Shown here piece after piece: positions 62,304-64,000 of a stretch of DNA of 64,000 nt. Below the pieces are notes generated by a model, which saw only the letters and a program-made list of their open reading frames with translations, did not search any database and had not been told where the DNA came from. Source of the DNA: UBA1413 sp964552955 (GTDB taxonomy: Bacteria; Bacteroidota; Bacteroidia; Bacteroidales; Prolixibacteraceae). The first letter of the stretch is position 1; each line of letters opens with the position of its first letter. Position numbers and translations under genes: made by a program. Where the stretch lies: assembly GCA_964552955.1 (NCBI GenBank), contig CAZKIU010000019.1, positions 3,809 through 67,808 on the forward strand, given 5' to 3'.

Positions 62304-62666
62304 TCAGGCCTGCGTCTTCTTCAACCGGTTGACCAGGAAAAAGTAAATCAGAAATCCAAGGGAGATAAAGACCAGCTCAATACCGTAGGGAAGAGCCGTC
62401 TCATACAAGTCGCCGTTGACCGTGGGGTAGGACCTGATGATTTCGATGATAATCAGTCCCAGCCCTGCCGTGAAGGCCACCAGTCCCCACTTCAGGGAGG
62501 GATAGCATTGCGACTCCTCAGCAGGCGCCACGGGGGTGACCAGGATCCCGGCCTGCTCCACATGACCGTTGTTGATCAGTTTCCTCTTCAGGAAATGCTC
62601 TGAAAGCAATCTGATGATTTGATAAAATCCGTAAAAAACGATGGCTGTCACAAAAATTTCTTCCAT
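62304..62666 (-). CDS. Small inner-membrane protein, DUF6249-like
   Basis: From the ATG at 62666 this gives 120 residues; the much longer frame to 63188 is antisense to the sigma factor gene and is rejected. It has an N-terminal helix (MEEIFVTAIVFYGFYQII), a basic segment with LLSEHFLKRKLI, and two more helices (LKWGLVAFTAGLGLIIIEII and IELVFISLGFLIYFFLV), ending in RLKKTQA. This matches the DUF6249 layout of Bacteroidetes proteins that often lie next to an ECF sigma factor, as here, where the two genes are divergent. The function is unknown. Confidence 0.75.
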   Translation of the reverse strand: MEEIFVTAIVFYGFYQIIRLLSEHFLKRKLINNGHVEQAGILVTPVAPAEESQCYPSLKWGLVAFTAGLGLIIIEIIRSYPTVNGDLYETALPYGIELVFISLGFLIYFFLVNRLKKTQA

Positions 62667-62792
62667 GGCAATTGTTTTTAAATTATGCTTTTGCCCCATC
62701 TGACCGGCCATGCGGTAAAATGTTGCAGCCGGGCGCGTTTTTTTTTTTACAGTAACTGCAACCTTTTGGTAATTTTGAAGTCGCATGGAGAA

Positions 62793-63365
62793 ATGACAGA
62801 CGCGGAACTGGTTGAAAGGGTATTGAGCGGCAATGAACATGCCTGCAGGTTTCTGGTAACCAGTTACCAGAGGCTGGTCAACCATATCGTCAGAAGAATG
62901 GTGTTGCAGGATGCCGTAGCGGAGGATCTTTGCCAGGATGTTTTTCTCCGGGTTTTCAGAAGGCTGCACACTTTTAGGAGAGAATCGAGGCTGTCGACCT
63001 GGATTGCCACCATAGCCTACAACACGACGGCTACCTATCTGAAAAAAAGAAAATTGATGAACGAGCGGGAGCTGGACCATTTTGAACCATCGATCCTTCA
63101 GGAAACCGGATTTCCGGTTGCCGATGGGGTGGACCGGGAGGAGGTCAGGCAATTGCTTTTGCGTACGATAGAAGCGCTTCCGGTGCATTACCGGACCGTG
63201 GTGACGCTATATTATCTTGATGAGTTTTCCTGCAATGAAATCGGGGAAATTACGGGAATGCCCGGGGCGACCATCAGGAATTACCTGCACAGGGCCCGGC
63301 AACTGCTGAAAAGTAAACTGGAAAACAGGGTTGACTATGAAGAACGAGCCATTATATCATCCTGA
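62793..63365 (+). CDS. ECF-type RNA polymerase sigma factor (sigma-70 family)
   Basis: From the ATG at 62793 this gives 190 residues; the frame upstream to 62685 is not sigma-like. Region 2 is seen at residues 10-75 (LVERVLSGNEHACRFLVTSYQRLV, DLCQDVFLRVFRRLHTFR, STWIATIAYN) and region 4 at 120-180 (IEALPVHYRTVVTLYYLDEFSCNEIGEITGMPGATIRNYLHRARQLLK). It should direct polymerase to a small set of envelope or stress promoters. Its last codons overlap the next gene, which may encode its regulator. Confidence 0.92.
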   Translation: MTDAELVERVLSGNEHACRFLVTSYQRLVNHIVRRMVLQDAVAEDLCQDVFLRVFRRLHTFRRESRLSTWIATIAYNTTATYLKKRKLMNERELDHFEPSILQETGFPVADGVDREEVRQLLLRTIEALPVHYRTVVTLYYLDEFSCNEIGEITGMPGATIRNYLHRARQLLKSKLENRVDYEERAIISS

Positions 63366-63741
63366 CGGTCATCTGCCTGAGGATTCCGGACCGGACCGGT
63401 GGCTGGAGCAGATTCTGCGCACCGATAACCTGCCGCCCCTGCCTGCGACGTTTGCCGGTAAGGTGGCCCGCAAGGCGGCCCACAGGATCATGCTGCGCCA
63501 GCACCTGACGGAATTCCTCACTTATGCTGCAGCCCTCCTTCTGCCCCTTCTGATCCTTCTGGGGATTCTTTTCTTTACAGGTCGTGAAACCTGGAAGGAG
63601 TGGGCGGCCTGGATGATCTCCGCCAGAGACCTTCTTGGCGGAGGAGGTGTAGTTCTGCTTTTTGTGCTTTTCACCGACAGGGTGGTGCTCCCCTGGCTCT
63701 TCTTTACCCGGCAGCAGGGCAACGGCGAAGTGCAATCCTGA
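63337..63741 (+). CDS. Small membrane protein coupled to the sigma factor, possible anti-sigma factor
   Basis: From the ATG at 63337, inside the sigma factor gene, this gives 134 residues. A soluble N-terminus of about 50 residues (EDSGPDRWLEQILRTDNLPPLP and FAGKVARKA) precedes two transmembrane helices near residues 60-81 and 103-118. Overlap with the sigma factor gene by 29 bases implies coupled translation, the usual layout of a sigma/anti-sigma pair. It lacks the HxxxCxxC zinc motif of classical anti-sigma factors, so the role is uncertain. Confidence 0.75.
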   Translation: MKNEPLYHPDGHLPEDSGPDRWLEQILRTDNLPPLPATFAGKVARKAAHRIMLRQHLTEFLTYAAALLLPLLILLGILFFTGRETWKEWAAWMISARDLLGGGGVVLLFVLFTDRVVLPWLFFTRQQGNGEVQS

Positions 63742-63812
63742 TCCCTCCCGTATCCTTTCTGTCACCGGACTGCCAGACCCCACCCCGGAACCGGTTTTTT
63801 CCGGCTGCCCGC

Positions 63813-64000
63813 TTACCGGCTTCTTTTCTGGAGCCTGAGCAGGGTTCCCACGGGAACCACATCGCCGTACCTGAGCTTGTTGAGCCGGTATAGGGACCTC
63901 ATCCTGATCCCGTAATACTGGGAGATATAGTGCATGGATTCCCCATCGGCCACGCGGTGTAACTCATACATGCCCTGGGCTCTGGATTTCTTGTGCTGGA
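63813..64000 (-). CDS. LysM-domain protein, C-terminal end (partial)
   Basis: On the minus strand an open frame runs from the window end to a TAA at 63813-63815. Its 61 residues include MYELHRVADGESMHYISQ, then YYGIRMRSLYRLN and the end VPVGTLLRLQKRSR, which is a typical LysM peptidoglycan-binding repeat. In Bacteroidetes this arrangement is most often the end of a FlgJ-like glucosaminidase or a peptidase. The catalytic part lies outside the window. Confidence 0.8.
   Translation of the reverse strand, partial: QHKKSRAQGMYELHRVADGESMHYISQYYGIRMRSLYRLNKLRYGDVVPVGTLLRLQKRSR

Noticed and set aside
62667..63188. N-terminal extension of the DUF6249-like frame to 294 residues
   Set aside because: The extension is antisense to the sigma factor gene; the natural start is the ATG at 62666.

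Overview
The window is chromosomal DNA of a member of the Bacteroidota, most likely Bacteroidales or Marinilabiliales in the broad sense. The evidence is three SusC/SusD-type outer-membrane pairs, the fused LpxC/FabZ protein, a UvrABC-independent set of Bacteroidetes housekeeping gene orders, and several promoters of the phylum type (TTG, 19 to 21 bases, TAnnTTTG). A run of exactly 100 N at 11569-11668, inside a tandem-repeat array, shows that it comes from a draft assembly. No phage, transposase, CRISPR array or rRNA is seen; there is one tRNA gene.

Layout. 1-5081: end of a SusC gene, a SusD lipoprotein, a structured 3' element, and a large fusion of a YdjC/ChbG-type deacetylase with a beta-lactamase-fold serine hydrolase. 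5361-8494 (minus): a secreted FAD-dependent oxidoreductase translationally coupled to a CstA-type permease. 8656-11482: a DUF4056-like secreted protein and a DoxX/TIM-barrel fusion carrying an internal twin-arginine-like segment. 11489-11755: a degenerate octanucleotide array interrupted by the assembly gap. Then a YgjP-type metallopeptidase and a gene of unknown function.

13368-28442 is the most coherent system: a complete sialic acid utilisation locus. It has a FadR-type GntR regulator, a divergent SusC/SusD pair, sialidase, a two-domain sialate O-acetylesterase, N-acetylneuraminate lyase, a kelch mutarotase/epimerase, an N-acylglucosamine 2-epimerase and an MFS transporter. Sialic acid would be cut from glycans, de-O-acetylated, converted to the preferred anomer, imported, and cleaved to pyruvate and ManNAc, which the epimerase turns into GlcNAc. 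The GlcNAc kinase and deaminase are not in the window. Two near-identical imperfect palindromes (ATGTAGKACAT) lie in front of the regulator and at the susC transcription start and are the likely operators. A strong terminator separates susCD from the enzyme genes.

28633-41956 is mostly housekeeping: a lipid A operon (lpxD, lpxC/fabZ, lpxA) ending in a histidine-rich barrel-like protein; the divergent rimP-nusA-infB operon; tatA, a LolD-type ATPase, a TIGR02757 protein, uracil phosphoribosyltransferase and a polytopic glycosyltransferase. 41995-46048 (minus) is a four-gene envelope or polysaccharide cluster (methyltransferase, polysaccharide deacetylase, FemAB/GNAT-like acyltransferase, DUF7033-type deacetylase). 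46167-48527 (minus) carries radC, rpsT, tRNA-Glu and oxyR.

48527-49416 is a poorly explained stretch with short tandem repeats. After it come a TonB-dependent receptor with a companion lipoprotein, an in-frame fusion of polyphosphate kinase 1 with an ArsC-like domain, a YjjG-type HAD phosphatase, a third SusC/SusD pair with its own promoter and terminator but no enzyme genes, fmt, a small DUF6249-like membrane protein, an ECF sigma factor with a linked membrane protein, and the C-terminal end of a LysM protein cut by the window edge.

The most unusual items are the three domain fusions (YdjC with beta-lactamase fold; DoxX with TIM barrel; PPK1 with ArsC), the two-operator control of the sialic acid locus, the octamer array, and the nested inverted-repeat element behind the first susD. 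No search could be run, so family names rest on motif recognition.
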